Part shown: positions 5,063 through 5,258 of the stretch, in pieces
Position numbering within the stretch: the stretch's first letter is position 1
How the letters are laid out: every line of letters begins with the position of its first letter
Assembly: GCA_027297485.1 (NCBI GenBank)
Contig: JAPUHZ010000253.1
Coordinates: forward strand, 1 to 5,258
Source: Deltaproteobacteria bacterium
GTDB taxonomy: Bacteria; Desulfobacterota_B; Binatia; UBA9968
Length of the DNA stretch: 5,258 nt
Reading direction: 5' to 3'
Position numbers and translations under genes: made by a program
Notes under the pieces: model-generated
The model's database searches: none
What the model saw: only the letters and a program-made list of their open reading frames with translations
What the model was told of the DNA's origin: nothing

Positions 5063-5257
5063 TCATAAACAACAATGCCTTCTCAGGCCATATCTGGCCC
5101 AAGAAGGCATCCAACTGACTTGCTCCTGCTGAAAAATATCGCCTTGTCTGGTGGTACCCACCTGCCCCGGGTCCATAGGACACCTCGCGAGGTAGCAATC
5201 CTGTTCTGCTATCTCATCGAACAGCCTCTCACAAAGACCGCAACGGCTCTCCTCGTT
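5063..5257 (-). CDS. C-terminal part of a Cys-rich hypothetical protein, enters from the right edge
   Basis: The minus-strand frame is open from the window edge to a TGA at 5063-5065, 64 codons. It starts NEESRCGLCERLFDEIAEQD, then CYLARCPMDPGQ. The CGLC and C-x4-C spacing could be a small metal-binding or redox-active knuckle, and the acidic helical composition looks coding. The last ~17 codons fall in the strong hairpin at 5075-5110, so the natural C-terminus may have been altered or the gene may simply overlap its terminator. I do not recognise the family. The N-terminus lies outside the window. Confidence 0.5.
   Translation of the reverse strand, partial: NEESRCGLCERLFDEIAEQDCYLARCPMDPGQVGTTRQGDIFQQEQVSWMPSWARYGLRRHCCL
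5075..5110 (-). terminator. strong hairpin, terminator-like on the minus strand
   Basis: ATGCCTTCT (5075-5083) pairs perfectly with AGAAGGCAT (5102-5110). Inside a 2x2 mismatch, GGCCA (5086-5090) pairs with TGGCC (5095-5099) around a TATC loop. On the minus strand the stem is followed by TTGTTGTTT, an interrupted T-run as in weak intrinsic terminators. It would terminate the right-edge ORF, although the frame nominally ends beyond it. Confidence 0.5.
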
Positions 5258-5258
5258 C

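Overview
The window looks like an accessory region of a Nitrospira-type chromosome. That is inferred from the PilZ protein, which resembles the short Nitrospira PilZ proteins, from the mixed G+C with IS91-family debris, and from a panB fragment of bacterial type. No marker gene proves the genus.

Layout. Positions 1-177 hold the C-terminal part of an IS91-family (Y1/HUH) transposase on the minus strand, cut at its 5' side. Positions 178-375 are a leader with no convincing ORF, containing two interlocking inverted repeats (pseudoknot topology) followed by a T-run. Positions 376-1416 (+) encode a 346-residue soluble protein I do not recognise. It converges on a large minus-strand gene (1531-3519). 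That gene encodes one polypeptide with a class III nucleotide cyclase domain, a short helical TPR-like linker, a cyclic-nucleotide-binding domain with an intact phosphate-binding cassette, a second degenerate cNBD-like domain and a C-terminal TIR domain that keeps its catalytic Glu. This is the highlight. It has the domain content of a Pycsar anti-phage system (PycC cyclase plus PycTIR effector) in a single chain.

Positions 3556-4360 are a scrapyard: a ~50-codon open stretch of unknown origin, the right end of a second IS91-family element with a CTTG/GTTC flank, the last 51 codons of its transposase, and a ~50-codon piece of panB fused directly to the transposase remnant. Positions 4306-4896 (-) carry a PilZ-domain protein with an intact c-di-GMP signature but a long non-native-looking tail that runs antisense through the panB fragment. 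The right edge holds a repeat copy, a strong hairpin and the 3' end of a Cys-rich minus-strand ORF that enters from outside the window.

How the parts may work together. If the fused protein is active, infection would trigger synthesis of a cyclic nucleotide, which the same chain (or neighbouring copies) would sense through its cNBD. The TIR domain would then deplete NAD+. The convergent 346-residue gene sits on the same small, visibly lower-G+C island between the two IS91-family remnants and could be a partner or a passenger. The sequence alone does not decide this.
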